From Chryseobacterium ginsenosidimutans (GTDB lineage: Bacteria > Bacteroidota > Bacteroidia > Flavobacteriales > Weeksellaceae): a stretch of 64,000 nt of DNA. The stretch lies in NCBI RefSeq assembly GCF_024807225.1, contig NZ_JANUCO010000001.1:1-64000 (forward strand). The letters are read 5' to 3'. Under the pieces are notes generated by a model. It searched no databases, was not told the origin of the DNA, and saw only the letters and a program-made list of their open reading frames with translations. The translations under genes and the position numbers were made by a program. Below, in pieces: positions 20,394-29,946 of the stretch (positions are counted from its first letter, which is position 1; every line of letters starts with the position of its first letter).

Positions 20394-20426
20394 AAAAAGA
20401 CAACGTTTATTCAACATTGTCTTTTT
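20394..20426 (-). terminator. Terminator of the EpsG-type operon
   Basis: A perfect 10-bp stem (AAAAAGACAA / TTGTCTTTTT) with a 13-base loop, lying 24 bases downstream of the minus-strand stop at 20450 and ending in a T run on that strand. Confidence 0.75.
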
Positions 20427-20449
20427 ATTCGCCTTTATTTAACTTTATT

Positions 20450-21589
20450 TTAAGGTAAAATATGATTTTTGTAAAGTTCTGCGGTAAATCTTCCTCCGAT
20501 AATATTCTTGAAACTGGAGAATACCACAAAGTTGAAAATTGTTAATGCTATAATAAAAGAATAGATCATCCTTTTTGAGTTTGCAGAAACCACATACATG
20601 GCATTAGGAATAATAATATAGGCAAAACCGATGAACGCTCCCGCCAATCTGGAAGAGAAAATAGGATTGCTCCTGAAAATAAAATAAAAACAGATCCCAA
20701 TCACGACATAAGCCCGGTGATATTCGTAATAAGGGAATTTTTCTTTCATTTTGGTATCAAAAGTAAAGAGGAAAAATGTGAGAATGGCCATCATTACTTC
20801 CGGAATACCGATTGCTCCGTTCAATCTTTCTACAGACTCATCCACATATCCGTTGAAACCTACTGCAACTGTATTGTCTGCCGAAATGCTGGTCAGTAAA
20901 TCACCAAATACACGATACACTTCAAACGGTGATAAAAATACCGAAATAATGATCAAACTGAGCATGACATATTTGTTCAGAGGAATTCTTACCAGCCAAT
21001 ACATTGGTAAAAATATATAACAAACCGTATGAACACCCGCTGCGAGATAGATACAAATAAGATATGCCCAGAGTTTCCGCTCTTTGATAAACCTTATCCC
21101 AAAATAGGCGATAAAGGAACCCAAATTCTGTCTGATCTGCCCGTTTTCCCCAATAAAAAACCCGGGAATGAACAGGAAAAGCATAAATGTAAACGGATAA
21201 AAAGTATTATCATCCGTATATTCTACTTTGAAATATATCGCCAGAATCGCAATCACAAAAGTAAGTATGTAAAACGGCGCATTGAAAATATTAAGTAACA
21301 GCTTATTGATAAATACATACAGCCATTCTACCTCCATCGGCTGCGGACCATTCATCCCAAATGCTTTCATGATGATCGTTATATACTCTTTGGTATCCGA
21401 ATAAACATAAATCCCTCGATAACTTCCATAATCGGGTCCTACTTCATCACGAAGTCCTGCAATGATAATTAAATACACTCCTAAAGCCCAAAGCCACTTT
21501 TTTTCAACTTTACCATTAAATACTTCCTGATAACTAAAAATCATCATGTAGATAATCGCAATGATATAATATGGATGTAATAAACTCAT
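20450..21589 (-). CDS. EpsG-family polysaccharide polymerase-like membrane protein
   Basis: 379 residues, multi-spanning. The first loop carries the EpsG signature GLRDEVGPDYGSYRGIY, which matches the R-D-x-x-V-G-x-D pattern of the family. EpsG proteins are linked to polymerising or exporting exopolysaccharide repeat units in the inner membrane. The ATG overlaps the stop of the upstream membrane-protein gene by four bases, so the two are translationally coupled. It could complete the polysaccharide set at 2.3-8 kb, although it sits 12 kb away. Confidence 0.75.
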   Translation of the reverse strand: MSLLHPYYIIAIIYMMIFSYQEVFNGKVEKKWLWALGVYLIIIAGLRDEVGPDYGSYRGIYVYSDTKEYITIIMKAFGMNGPQPMEVEWLYVFINKLLLNIFNAPFYILTFVIAILAIYFKVEYTDDNTFYPFTFMLFLFIPGFFIGENGQIRQNLGSFIAYFGIRFIKERKLWAYLICIYLAAGVHTVCYIFLPMYWLVRIPLNKYVMLSLIIISVFLSPFEVYRVFGDLLTSISADNTVAVGFNGYVDESVERLNGAIGIPEVMMAILTFFLFTFDTKMKEKFPYYEYHRAYVVIGICFYFIFRSNPIFSSRLAGAFIGFAYIIIPNAMYVVSANSKRMIYSFIIALTIFNFVVFSSFKNIIGGRFTAELYKNHILP

Positions 21590-22593
21590 TTGTTGGATAT
21601 GATATTTTTAAACTGATAAGAAGCCATCACAATTCCTGTAAGAATTAAAGGCATAAACAATCTTGTTTCCCAAAAAAGCCCCACTAAAGTAATCATTATA
21701 AGATAAGGCGAAGAGAAAAACAGATATTTTTTAATCATCGTTTTCCCCGTTTCATCAGAAAATTTGTAACTGAAATAAATACTTATTATTCCAAACAAAA
21801 GTCCCATCAGATTATACGGGCTCGTAAAATTTTTAATTAAATAAATCCCTTCAAAGAAAGAAGTATGCTGATGAATCATTATTCTCAAACCGACATACGG
21901 CAAAATAAAAGCAATAATTAAAAAAACCAATTCTTTTACAAAAGCAAAATTTTTCTTCTTTATATTTTCAAAATCTATAAAAACCGCTGCAAAAAATGCA
22001 ATATTCAGGCAGGCTGTCTCTCTTACGAATGTTGAAATAAAAATAACGATACTCAACCCAATCAAATCTGTCGGTTTTCTTTCCTGAAGATATTTTAAGG
22101 TAAAAAATACGCCCCACATATAAAAAAACGCGGCAATACAATCACAATTTGTAGGAACATACTGCAAGATCACCATAAAAAATATCGCGATAAGATGAAC
22201 CATTCTTCTTACATTCTGATTCACGAGAAGTTCTACAGGCTTTAATTTTAAAATCCTATTCAAAACAATTGAAGTAAGAATAAAAAAGAAAACATTGGTA
22301 AGAAACGTACTGTGGTAAAATAACGAGCCTTGCTTCAAAAGAAAACTCTTGGCAAAAGGCAAATAATTATTCACGATAAAAGTTACCGTATCTGTCACAT
22401 GTACACTCAGGAAATTCGGGATGACACGATAGGCGTAAACCGAGGAGAACATAAAATCCGGTGCTTTTTCCCAGGATTTGATTCCGACCACGTAAGAAGT
22501 CTCAAACCCGTAATAGGACATAAAAAAAAGCAGGAAAGGGAGAATTATTACAAATAAAAATCCATCAATTTTTTCATCAAATATTTTAAACAT
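21586..22593 (-). CDS. Polytopic membrane protein coupled to EpsG
   Basis: 335 residues with about nine hydrophobic segments, from FLFVIILPFLLFFMSYYGF to LILTGIVMASYQFKNII. No catalytic motif is recognisable. The region MILQYVPTNCDCIAAFFYMWG .. FVRETACLNIAF has a conserved-looking RET motif also seen in uncharacterised glycosyltransferase-like membrane proteins. It overlaps the EpsG-type gene by four bases and is probably the first gene of that two-gene operon. A role in surface-glycan synthesis is inference from the partner only. Confidence 0.6.
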   Translation of the reverse strand: MFKIFDEKIDGFLFVIILPFLLFFMSYYGFETSYVVGIKSWEKAPDFMFSSVYAYRVIPNFLSVHVTDTVTFIVNNYLPFAKSFLLKQGSLFYHSTFLTNVFFFILTSIVLNRILKLKPVELLVNQNVRRMVHLIAIFFMVILQYVPTNCDCIAAFFYMWGVFFTLKYLQERKPTDLIGLSIVIFISTFVRETACLNIAFFAAVFIDFENIKKKNFAFVKELVFLIIAFILPYVGLRIMIHQHTSFFEGIYLIKNFTSPYNLMGLLFGIISIYFSYKFSDETGKTMIKKYLFFSSPYLIMITLVGLFWETRLFMPLILTGIVMASYQFKNIISNK

Positions 22594-22664
22594 ATCAAAA
22601 TCTAAGTCTTATTACTTAGTTAATTTTTGTTTACAAAATGCGTTTCATTAAGTGGGAACTTTTG

Positions 22665-22672
22665 CAAAAGTA
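22665..22672 (-). promoter_or_regulatory. -7 box for the EpsG-type operon
   Basis: TACTTTTGC on the minus strand matches TAnnTTTG, about 72 bases upstream of the ATG at 22593. The -33 element is not obvious. Confidence 0.4.
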
Positions 22673-22736
22673 GATTTTTTTTTCATTTCGCCTAAATATT
22701 TTATTGATTTTCAGGTAAAACTTATTGTTAAAAACA

Positions 22737-22767
22737 TTTTGAACTCGTCATGAAAAATTTAAATTTG
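22737..22767 (+). promoter_or_regulatory. Promoter of the plus-strand flexirubin arm
   Basis: TTTTG at 22737-22741 and TAAATTTG at 22760-22767, 18 bases apart, match the Bacteroidota -33/-7 consensus (TTTG ... TAnnTTTG). The -7 box is about 22 bases upstream of the ATG of the MMPL-fusion gene, so the leader would be short. This is the only strong promoter I see before a run of closely spaced genes and may drive the long operon. Confidence 0.65.
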
Positions 22768-22789
22768 CAAACTTGATTTTTACAATATA

Positions 22790-25700
22790 ATGCATCGGTT
22801 CTTCATTTATTTATATTATCTGATCTCTAAAAACAAGCTTCTCTCTGTATTTCTTGCAGTCGGAATAGCAGTTTTGTGCGGTTTTTTTGCTTCAAAAATT
22901 AATTTTGAGGAAGATATTAATCAGATTATTCCCAAAAATGAAAAATCCGATCTTACCGCAAAAGTTTTGAAACAGCTTAATTTCTCGGATAAGATCATCG
23001 TTATTATTGAAAACAAATCCAAAGAAGACAATTTTCAGCTTTCGGAAACTGCTGATACTTTTTTAACCAAAATTGAACCTTTACAAAAATACATCGGCTC
23101 GGTTCAGGGAAAAGTGAACGATAATGAAATTTCGGAAACCTTCGATTTTGTGAATCAAAACCTTCCTTTATTCTTAAATGAAAACGATTACAAAGAAATT
23201 GAAAGGAAACTGCAGAAAGACAGCATTGCAAAACAAGTTGAAAATAATTACGTTTCTCTGGTTTCGCCGACAAGTTTGGTGACGAAAGAATTCATCAAAA
23301 AAGATCCGTTGGGAATTACTTTTTTAGGAATAAAAAAACTGAATGCCTTAAACATCAGTAAAGATTTCAAGCTGGAAGACAACTACATCGTTACCAAAGA
23401 CGGAAAAAACCTCTTGCTTTTCATCGAACCAAAAAATAAAAGCAACGATACCAAAAACAACGAAACATTTATCAATCAATTAAATGAAATAAAAGAGGGC
23501 ATCAACAAACAATTCAAAGGAAAAACGGAGATCAGCTATTTCGGTTCGCCTGTGATTGCGGTTGCGAATGCACAACAGATTAAAAAAGACATCCAAAATA
23601 CGGTCATGATTTCGATGACGGTACTTTTGATTTTGTTGATTTATTATTTCAGAAACTTTTTCACACCGATTATTGTTTTTCTTCCGACCGTTTTCTCTGT
23701 TTTACTGGCTTTATTGATTTTATATTTTATTAAGGATAAAATTTCAGCCATTTCGTTAAGTGTAGGAGCTATTTTGATCGGGATTACGATCGATTATGCG
23801 CTGCATATTCTCACGCATTACAAACACAACAACAATATTGAAGAGCTTTATAAAGAAATTACGCAGCCTATTATTTTAAGCAGTGCGACAACCGCGGTTT
23901 CTTTTCTTTGCTTAGTTTTTGTTCGTTCGGAAGCGTTGAAAGATTTGGGACTTTTTGCGGCGATTACTGTGATTCTATCTTCAATTACAGCCTTGATAAT
24001 TGTTCCTCAATTGTACAAACCGAAGCAAGATAAAAAGAATGTTAAAGTCAATTTTATTGATAAAATCGGTTCTTATCCTTATGAAAAAAATAAACCTTTA
24101 ATTATTGTCTGTTCGATCATTATTCTGGCGTGTCTTTTTGGTTTCAGGCATGTTGGTTTTAATGAAGATATTGGAGACCTCAATTATATTCCGAAGGATT
24201 TAAAAATAAGTGAAGCAAAACTGGAGAAACTTTCCGACATCACTTCAAAATCTATCTACACAATTTCTTACGGAGATTCGGAGGAACAGGCTTTGGCAAG
24301 AAATTCTCAACTCAGCAACTTTTTAGAAAAAGAAAAAAAAGACGGAAAAATTTTAAGCTATAATTCTCTCGGAAATGTTGTTTTATCTAAAAAAGATCAA
24401 CAGGAAAAGATCGAAAAGTGGCAGAAATTCTGGGATGCGAATAAGAAAAATCAAACGATTTCTGAATTGGTTAAAAACGGAAATCAATTTGGCTTCAACA
24501 AATCTGCGTTCGATCAGTTTAATGAAAATTTAAATAAAAACTACTCTACATTAACCTTAAAAGATTACGAGAAAGTAAAAGCGCTCCAAATTTCTGAGTT
24601 TTTAAGTCAGGAAAATGGTTTTTACACGGTTTCGAATGTGGTAAAAGTTAACGAAAATAAAAGAGATGCTTTCATTAAAGACGTTGAAAAAAAGCATGAA
24701 GCTTTGGCAATCGACCGTCAACAGATGAATGAAAACTTTTTAGGCTTATTGAAAAGAGACTTTAATACCTTAATTAATTATTCTCTTCTCGCCATTGTTT
24801 TAACCATCATTGTTTTCTTCAGAAACTTCGAACTGACGATTCTTACCATGTTTCCAATTGTGTTAACAGGAATTGTAACGGCAGGAATTCTCTATTTCCT
24901 GGGATTGGAATTAAATATTTTCAGCACGGTTGTCTGTACATTGGTTTTCGGAGTTGGAGACGATTTCAGTATTTTCCTTACGCAAGCGATGCAAAAGGAA
25001 CATACGACAGGGAAAAATGAACTTCCGACGTATAGAACTTCAATTATTCTGGCGGTTTTCACTACCATTTTATCCATCGGATCTTTAATATTTGCAAAAC
25101 ATCCGGCTTTACATTCATTAGCATTGGTCGCTTTAATCGGAATGTTTTCTGTGATTATTATTACCTCAACATTATATCCGTTTTGGTTTAGATTATTAAT
25201 TACCAACAGAGCAAAAAAAGGACTTTCGCCGATTACATTCAGATTATTTTTACGTTCTGTTCTTTCATTTATATATTACGGATTGGGCGGACTTATCTTC
25301 TCTTTCTTCGGACATTTCTTTGTAAAAAAAGCAAAAGGAAAAACATTAGACAACATCAAAAAAGCAATTGCTTTATTTTTGAAATCTGTTTTGCATCTTT
25401 CCCCATTTGTAAAGAAAACCGTGATTAAAAATCCGAATGAAGATTTCAGCAAACCTTCCGTGATTATCGCTAATCACACCTCATTTTTGGATACTTTGGC
25501 GTTGGCAATGGCAACTCACAAGATTATTTACTTGGTTAATGATTGGGTTTATGATTCTCCGGTTTTCGGAAAACTGGTAAAAGCTTTAGGTTTCTTCCCT
25601 GTTTCTCAAGGCATCGAAAACGGAATGGAGAAATTGAGAGAAAAAATCGATCAGGGATATTCTTTAATGGTGTTTCCGGAAGCGGAACGTTCTTATACCA

Positions 25701-26443
25701 ATGATGTGAAAAGATTCCATAAAGGTGCTTTTTATATTGCAGAACAGTTTGGCTTGGATGTTGTCCCTGTCTATATTCACGGGAATTCGGAAGTGCTTCC
25801 GAAAGGTGATTTTATCATCTACGACGGCGCAATTACGGTGAAAGTTGGCGATAGAATTAATAAAGACGACTTGAATTTCGGGAAAACCTATTCTGAAAGA
25901 TCAAAAAAAATAAATTCTTATTTTAGAAATGAGTTTGCAAAACTGAGAAACGAACTTGAAGATGAAAATTATTTTAAGAAAAAGCTGTTTTTAAGCTATT
26001 TGTATAAAGATAATGATGTTGTAAAAGAAATAAAGCAAGATTTTAACACCAACAAATCGGTTTACTTTGAGCTGAACAAAAATATTCCGAAAGATGCCAA
26101 TATTTTGCATATTGCAAATGATTTCGGGCAAAAAGACATTTTATTAACGCTTCAGCAAGCAGGAAGAAGAATCTTTAGTTTCATTAAAAATGATGAACGA
26201 AGAGAAACTGCCGAACAGACTTATTTAGTAAAAAGAAGAAAAATAAATTACATAAAAGATACCACAGAAATCAATAAAAAAATTGACGTTCTTTTGGTTT
26301 CCGACGAAAATTTCAACATCAGTGAACTTGCAGAACTCCCTGAAACTGTCATTTTTGTAAACATAAAAAACACTTGGTCTGAAAATAATAATTATACGTT
26401 AGAATTCAGTTCTGAATCATTAAAAGTATTCAAGACTAAATAA
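22790..26443 (+). CDS. MMPL/RND-type exporter fused to a PlsC-type acyltransferase
   Basis: A 1,217-residue inner-membrane fusion. Residues 1 to about 830 form a two-half RND/MMPL lipid transporter: NFEEDINQIIPKNEKS after the first helix, helix bundles around VILLILLIYYF..SVGAILIGITIDYALHI and FGVGDDFSIFLTQAM. An acyltransferase domain follows, with NHTSFLD (H-x4-D, about residue 895) and VFPEAERS (about 963). The last 170 residues (DANILHIANDFGQKDILLTLQQAGRRIFSF..) have no family I recognise; they look like a Rossmann-type half domain. MMPL-acyltransferase proteins recur in aryl-polyene and flexirubin clusters, where they probably acylate and flip the pigment. First gene of the plus arm. Confidence 0.9.
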   Translation: MHRFFIYLYYLISKNKLLSVFLAVGIAVLCGFFASKINFEEDINQIIPKNEKSDLTAKVLKQLNFSDKIIVIIENKSKEDNFQLSETADTFLTKIEPLQKYIGSVQGKVNDNEISETFDFVNQNLPLFLNENDYKEIERKLQKDSIAKQVENNYVSLVSPTSLVTKEFIKKDPLGITFLGIKKLNALNISKDFKLEDNYIVTKDGKNLLLFIEPKNKSNDTKNNETFINQLNEIKEGINKQFKGKTEISYFGSPVIAVANAQQIKKDIQNTVMISMTVLLILLIYYFRNFFTPIIVFLPTVFSVLLALLILYFIKDKISAISLSVGAILIGITIDYALHILTHYKHNNNIEELYKEITQPIILSSATTAVSFLCLVFVRSEALKDLGLFAAITVILSSITALIIVPQLYKPKQDKKNVKVNFIDKIGSYPYEKNKPLIIVCSIIILACLFGFRHVGFNEDIGDLNYIPKDLKISEAKLEKLSDITSKSIYTISYGDSEEQALARNSQLSNFLEKEKKDGKILSYNSLGNVVLSKKDQQEKIEKWQKFWDANKKNQTISELVKNGNQFGFNKSAFDQFNENLNKNYSTLTLKDYEKVKALQISEFLSQENGFYTVSNVVKVNENKRDAFIKDVEKKHEALAIDRQQMNENFLGLLKRDFNTLINYSLLAIVLTIIVFFRNFELTILTMFPIVLTGIVTAGILYFLGLELNIFSTVVCTLVFGVGDDFSIFLTQAMQKEHTTGKNELPTYRTSIILAVFTTILSIGSLIFAKHPALHSLALVALIGMFSVIIITSTLYPFWFRLLITNRAKKGLSPITFRLFLRSVLSFIYYGLGGLIFSFFGHFFVKKAKGKTLDNIKKAIALFLKSVLHLSPFVKKTVIKNPNEDFSKPSVIIANHTSFLDTLALAMATHKIIYLVNDWVYDSPVFGKLVKALGFFPVSQGIENGMEKLREKIDQGYSLMVFPEAERSYTNDVKRFHKGAFYIAEQFGLDVVPVYIHGNSEVLPKGDFIIYDGAITVKVGDRINKDDLNFGKTYSERSKKINSYFRNEFAKLRNELEDENYFKKKLFLSYLYKDNDVVKEIKQDFNTNKSVYFELNKNIPKDANILHIANDFGQKDILLTLQQAGRRIFSFIKNDERRETAEQTYLVKRRKINYIKDTTEINKKIDVLLVSDENFNISELAELPETVIFVNIKNTWSENNNYTLEFSSESLKVFKTK

Positions 26444-26485
26444 TAAATCTGAAAAGCATATTTTTGTAACCGATAAAAAAAACTA

Positions 26486-27400
26486 ATGCAAAAAAATATA
26501 CTCGTTATATATTATTCACAAACCGGACAATTAGAAGATATTGTAAGGAATGTTGCAAAACCTTTTGAAGAAAAAAAGGAAGAATATAACGTTACCTATT
26601 ATAATATAGAACTCAAGAAAGACTTTCCTTTTCCCTGGTCGAATGATGTTTTTTTCAACACATTTCCAGAATCTTATCTTCAGATTCCCAGTGAAATTCT
26701 TCCGCCATCAGAAGAAGTGTTAAACAAAAAATTCGATCTTATTTTATTTGGTTATCAGGTTTGGTATTTAACGCCGTCTATCCCTATTATTTCATTTTTA
26801 AAAAGCGGTTACGCCGAAAAAATACTGAAAGACACTCCGGTTGTTACCATTTCGGGAACAAGAAATATGTGGATGCTTTCTCAGGAAAAATTAAAAGTAT
26901 ATTTAAAAGACTTAAAAGCCAAGCTTGTAGGAAACATAGCTTTGGTAGACAGACACGACAACTACACAAGTGTATTGACGGTGGTTCGTTGGATGGTAGG
27001 CGGACAAAAAGAAAAATCGGGACTCCTTCCTGCAGCCGGAGTTTCAGACGAAGAAATTATTGGTTCTGTGAAATACGGACAAATTATTGAAAAACATTTT
27101 TCAGGAAACACGCTGGAAAACCTGCAACCCGAGCTGGTAAAAAACGGAGCGATCGAGATCAGACCTTTCCTGGTAAGAGTGGAGAAAGTAGGGAACAAAA
27201 TTTTCACAATCTGGTCGAATCTTATCATGAAGAAAAAAGAGAAGCGCCCATTGCTTATCAAATTCTTTAAGGTATATTTGATGGCTGCGATATGGGTTAT
27301 TTCACCAATCGTATTGGTTTTACACCTGTTGACAACACCAATTTTTTGGGTTAAAAGAAAAAAACAAAGAGAATATTTACAAGGAATTAATTTAAAATAG
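26486..27400 (+). CDS. darA: Dialkylresorcinol-forming enzyme DarA
   Basis: 304 residues. The N-terminus KNILVIYYSQTGQLEDIVRNVAKPF is a flavodoxin-like FMN phosphate loop (YSQTGQ). The family is named DarA and works with DarB in making 2,5-dialkylresorcinols; published work assigns DarB the condensation and cyclisation to a cyclohexanedione and DarA its aromatisation. The flavodoxin-like start agrees with an oxidative aromatisation. A hydrophobic C-terminal segment (VYLMAAIWVISPIVLVLHLL) suggests membrane association. darB follows after one base, so the two are coupled. This gene pair is the best marker that the cluster makes flexirubin rather than a plain aryl polyene. Confidence 0.88.
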   Translation: MQKNILVIYYSQTGQLEDIVRNVAKPFEEKKEEYNVTYYNIELKKDFPFPWSNDVFFNTFPESYLQIPSEILPPSEEVLNKKFDLILFGYQVWYLTPSIPIISFLKSGYAEKILKDTPVVTISGTRNMWMLSQEKLKVYLKDLKAKLVGNIALVDRHDNYTSVLTVVRWMVGGQKEKSGLLPAAGVSDEEIIGSVKYGQIIEKHFSGNTLENLQPELVKNGAIEIRPFLVRVEKVGNKIFTIWSNLIMKKKEKRPLLIKFFKVYLMAAIWVISPIVLVLHLLTTPIFWVKRKKQREYLQGINLK

Positions 27401-27401
27401 A

Positions 27402-28541
27402 ATGTACGACGTATTTATAACAAAAGCAGCAAAATACTTGCCCAATGAGCCGGTTTCTAATGACGAAATGGAAACGTATCTTGGTTATATAAATGGCGCG
27501 AGGTCTAAAGCAAAATCGATTATTTTAAGAAATAACAAAATCACGACAAGATATTACGCTTTAGACAAAGAAGGAAATCCTACTCATACCAATGCCCAAT
27601 TAACGGCAAAGGCAATTGAGGGACTTTTTGATGAAAACTTCAAAAAAGAAGACATGAAATTATTGTCTGTAGGAACCACTTCTCCGGATCAGATCCAGCC
27701 TTCACACGCTTCAATGGTTCATGGTGAGCTAAACATCGGAAAATCTATTGAAATTAATACCGCTACAGGACTTTGTAATTCTGGGATGAACGCCCTGAAC
27801 TACGGATTCCTTTCCATTAAAGCAGGAGTTCAGGAAGCTGCCGTTTGTGCAGGTTCCGAGAGAATGTCGGCTTGGATGACGGCTGATAAATTCAACCACG
27901 AAGCAGAAAATTTAATTTTACTGGAAGAAAGACCGATCATTGCTTTCAAAAGAGAGTTTTTGAGATGGATGCTTTCTGACGGAGCGGGCGCTTTCTTATT
28001 GCAAAACAAACCGAGAGAAAACGAAACCAATCTAAAAGTAGAATGGATAGATTTCTATTCTTACGCTCACGAAATTGAAGCTTGTATGTATTCCGGTTGC
28101 GAAAAACAGGAAGACGGAAGCTTAAAATCTTGGGCAGATTATCCATCAGATGAATGGTTGAAGCAATCTATCTTTTCTTTAAAACAAGATACTAAAATCT
28201 TAGATAAATATATTTTGGTAAAAGGTGCCGAAAGCTTAAGATCTTCTTTCGACAAGCATGATTTGGAACCAGAATCTATCGATCACGTTTTGGCTCATAT
28301 TTCTTCAGGTTATTTTAAAGAAGGCTTAAAAGAAGAATTTGCCAATGTAGGATTGGATTTCCCTTGGGAAAAATGGTATTACAACCTTTCTGAAATCGGA
28401 AATATCGGTGCAGGTTCTATTTTTGTGGCATTAGAAGAATTAATGAATTCAGGGAAATTGAAAAAAGGAGAAAAAGTACTTCTTTGCGTTCCTGAAAGCG
28501 GAAGATTCGCTTATTCTTGTTCTCTGTTAACGGTTTGCTAA
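27402..28541 (+). CDS. darB: DarB, FabH-like ketosynthase of dialkylresorcinol synthesis
   Basis: 379 residues of the KAS III type. The nucleophile is the cysteine in INTATGLCNSGMNAL (about residue 127). The C-terminal half has DHVLAHISSGYFKEG with the catalytic His, and NIGAGSIFVALEEL with the catalytic Asn region (EIGNIGAGS). DarB joins two beta-oxoacyl or acyl units and cyclises them to the precursor of the resorcinol ring. Starts 2 bases after darA; its stop overlaps the next ATG by one base (TAATG). Confidence 0.9.
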   Translation: MYDVFITKAAKYLPNEPVSNDEMETYLGYINGARSKAKSIILRNNKITTRYYALDKEGNPTHTNAQLTAKAIEGLFDENFKKEDMKLLSVGTTSPDQIQPSHASMVHGELNIGKSIEINTATGLCNSGMNALNYGFLSIKAGVQEAAVCAGSERMSAWMTADKFNHEAENLILLEERPIIAFKREFLRWMLSDGAGAFLLQNKPRENETNLKVEWIDFYSYAHEIEACMYSGCEKQEDGSLKSWADYPSDEWLKQSIFSLKQDTKILDKYILVKGAESLRSSFDKHDLEPESIDHVLAHISSGYFKEGLKEEFANVGLDFPWEKWYYNLSEIGNIGAGSIFVALEELMNSGKLKKGEKVLLCVPESGRFAYSCSLLTVC

Positions 28542-28972
28542 TGGAAAACAACTTACCAACAACGGATCAGAATTTTGTGGAAAGTTTAATTCCCCAACGG
28601 TTTCCTTTTGTAATGGTAAACAGCATTGCAGAGTATTCTGAAACTCAATTGGTTTCAGGATTTGAAATAAAAGAAGACAATATTTTTGTTCAAAACGGAG
28701 TTTTTCAGGCTTCTGGATTAATAGAACATCAGGCGCAAAGTGTGGCTTTACACACCGGCTACAAATTCTATTTATTGGGAAAAGAAGCTCCGACAGGTTA
28801 TATCGGCGCTATCAAATCTTTTGAAACCCATGAATTACCGAAAATTGGAGACACTCTGAAAACAGAAGTTACCATTCTGAACGAAATAATGGGAGTAACT
28901 TTGGTAGATGCCGTTACGAAGCTAAATGATGAGGTTATTGCAAGTTCTCAAATGAAAACTGTGGTAAAATAA
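28541..28972 (+). CDS. FabZ-like hotdog protein lacking the catalytic histidine
   Basis: 143 residues with a hotdog dehydratase fold: LIPQRFPFVMVNSI replaces the FabZ motif PHRYPFLLVD, so the catalytic His is a Gln. The second motif GVFQASGLIEHQAQSVA keeps the conserved Glu. Start chosen at 28541, where ATG overlaps the darB stop; an upstream in-frame start would sit inside darB. I infer a non-catalytic or half-active dehydratase subunit, perhaps pairing with the hotdog protein at 29041 or 41130, as ApeI and ApeP pair in aryl-polyene synthesis. Confidence 0.78.
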   Translation: MENNLPTTDQNFVESLIPQRFPFVMVNSIAEYSETQLVSGFEIKEDNIFVQNGVFQASGLIEHQAQSVALHTGYKFYLLGKEAPTGYIGAIKSFETHELPKIGDTLKTEVTILNEIMGVTLVDAVTKLNDEVIASSQMKTVVK

Positions 28973-29040
28973 TTATTAAAAATTTGAATTAAAAATTGCG
29001 AATTTTGCAGTAAAAATAAATTCAGAAACAATATAATGTA

Positions 29041-29484
29041 ATGGAAATCAAGGAAGAAAATATCATCAACATCCACAATTTTTTGCCGCATCGCGAACCG
29101 ATGTTAATGGCAGATTATATCTTAGAATTAACTAAAGAAAAAGTGGTGACTTCCTTTGAAATCCTTGAAGACAATATTTTTGTTCATAATAATCATTTTG
29201 TTGAAGCCGGTTTGATCGAAAATTTAGCGCAAACCTGTTCATCTATTCTCGGACAAAGCTTCTTCGAAAATCCTGAAGCAGACACAAAAGTAATTGGTTT
29301 TATTACCAATATCAAAAAGATTGAAATTTTTGCCTTACCAAAAGTGGGTGACAAGATCATCTCAAAAGCGTCATTGATTTCTCAGTTTGAAAACATCTGC
29401 AATATTTTTTGTGAGACTTTTAATAATGATGAATTGTTGATACGAGCAGAAATTAATTTGTTTATTCAGGAAGTAAAACACTAA
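29041..29484 (+). CDS. FabZ-like 3-hydroxyacyl-ACP dehydratase
   Basis: 147 residues. The motif FLPHREPMLMADYI keeps the catalytic His, and HFVEAGLIENLAQTCSS keeps the Glu in the central helix. It would remove water from 3-hydroxyacyl-ACP intermediates and so create the conjugated double bonds of the polyene chain. Sequence kinship with the preceding hotdog gene (DNIFVHNNHFVEAGLIE against DNIFVQNGVFQASGLIE) shows that they arose by duplication. A 68-base AT-rich gap precedes it. Confidence 0.83.
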   Translation: MEIKEENIINIHNFLPHREPMLMADYILELTKEKVVTSFEILEDNIFVHNNHFVEAGLIENLAQTCSSILGQSFFENPEADTKVIGFITNIKKIEIFALPKVGDKIISKASLISQFENICNIFCETFNNDELLIRAEINLFIQEVKH

Positions 29485-29490
29485 TAGACC

Positions 29491-29895
29491 ATGAAAAAGC
29501 AAGACCTTCCTCAAGACGAAAGCAATCTGAAGTCCGCCAACATGACAGAAGTTCTGTATGTGACTGATGAGAATAATAATTATACCACTGCAAACAGTGT
29601 GGGTTGGGATATTAAAAAAGCCGCTTTGGATGAATCTTTGGCTTTAATTAACGAAAGAATCGAAGAAGCAAAACAAAACGTTGCCAACAATATTGTAAGT
29701 CCGATTATCTATTTCATGGAATTAAATAAAATGGATGTACAGGTTCTTGCAGCCTATGTCGGAATGTGGCAATGGCGCGTAAAAAGACATGCAAAACCAA
29801 AAATTTTTAAAACACTAAGCGAATCCGTACTGAAAAAATATGCCGATGCATTCGGAATTTCAGTGGATGAATTAAAAAACTTTAACGGTAAATAG
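29491..29895 (+). CDS. Conserved flexirubin-locus protein with HTH-like C-terminus
   Basis: 134 residues, cytosolic. I do not recognise the N-terminal half. The C-terminal half, VQVLAAYVGMWQWRVKRHAK then LSESVLKKYADAFGISVDELKNF, follows the spacing of an XRE-type helix-turn-helix (LAxxxGxxxxxVxRxxx .. LxxxADAxGxSxDEL). It could be a local DNA-binding regulator, or the similarity may be only structural, since the gene sits inside the biosynthetic operon 6 bases after a dehydratase. No signal peptide or membrane segment. Confidence 0.55.
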   Translation: MKKQDLPQDESNLKSANMTEVLYVTDENNNYTTANSVGWDIKKAALDESLALINERIEEAKQNVANNIVSPIIYFMELNKMDVQVLAAYVGMWQWRVKRHAKPKIFKTLSESVLKKYADAFGISVDELKNFNGK

Positions 29896-29946
29896 CAACC
29901 TTCAAGGTCTTAAAAACCCTGAACGTTTGGTAAAATCAAGCTAAAA

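Noticed and set aside
23004..23273. Minus-strand frames inside the MMPL-fusion gene
   Set aside because: No start context, no family similarity, and fully inside a strongly coding plus-strand gene.
28973..29040. Internal promoter before the second dehydratase
   Set aside because: TTTG and a near TAnnTTTG word are present but only 13 bases apart, too close for the usual -33/-7 spacing.
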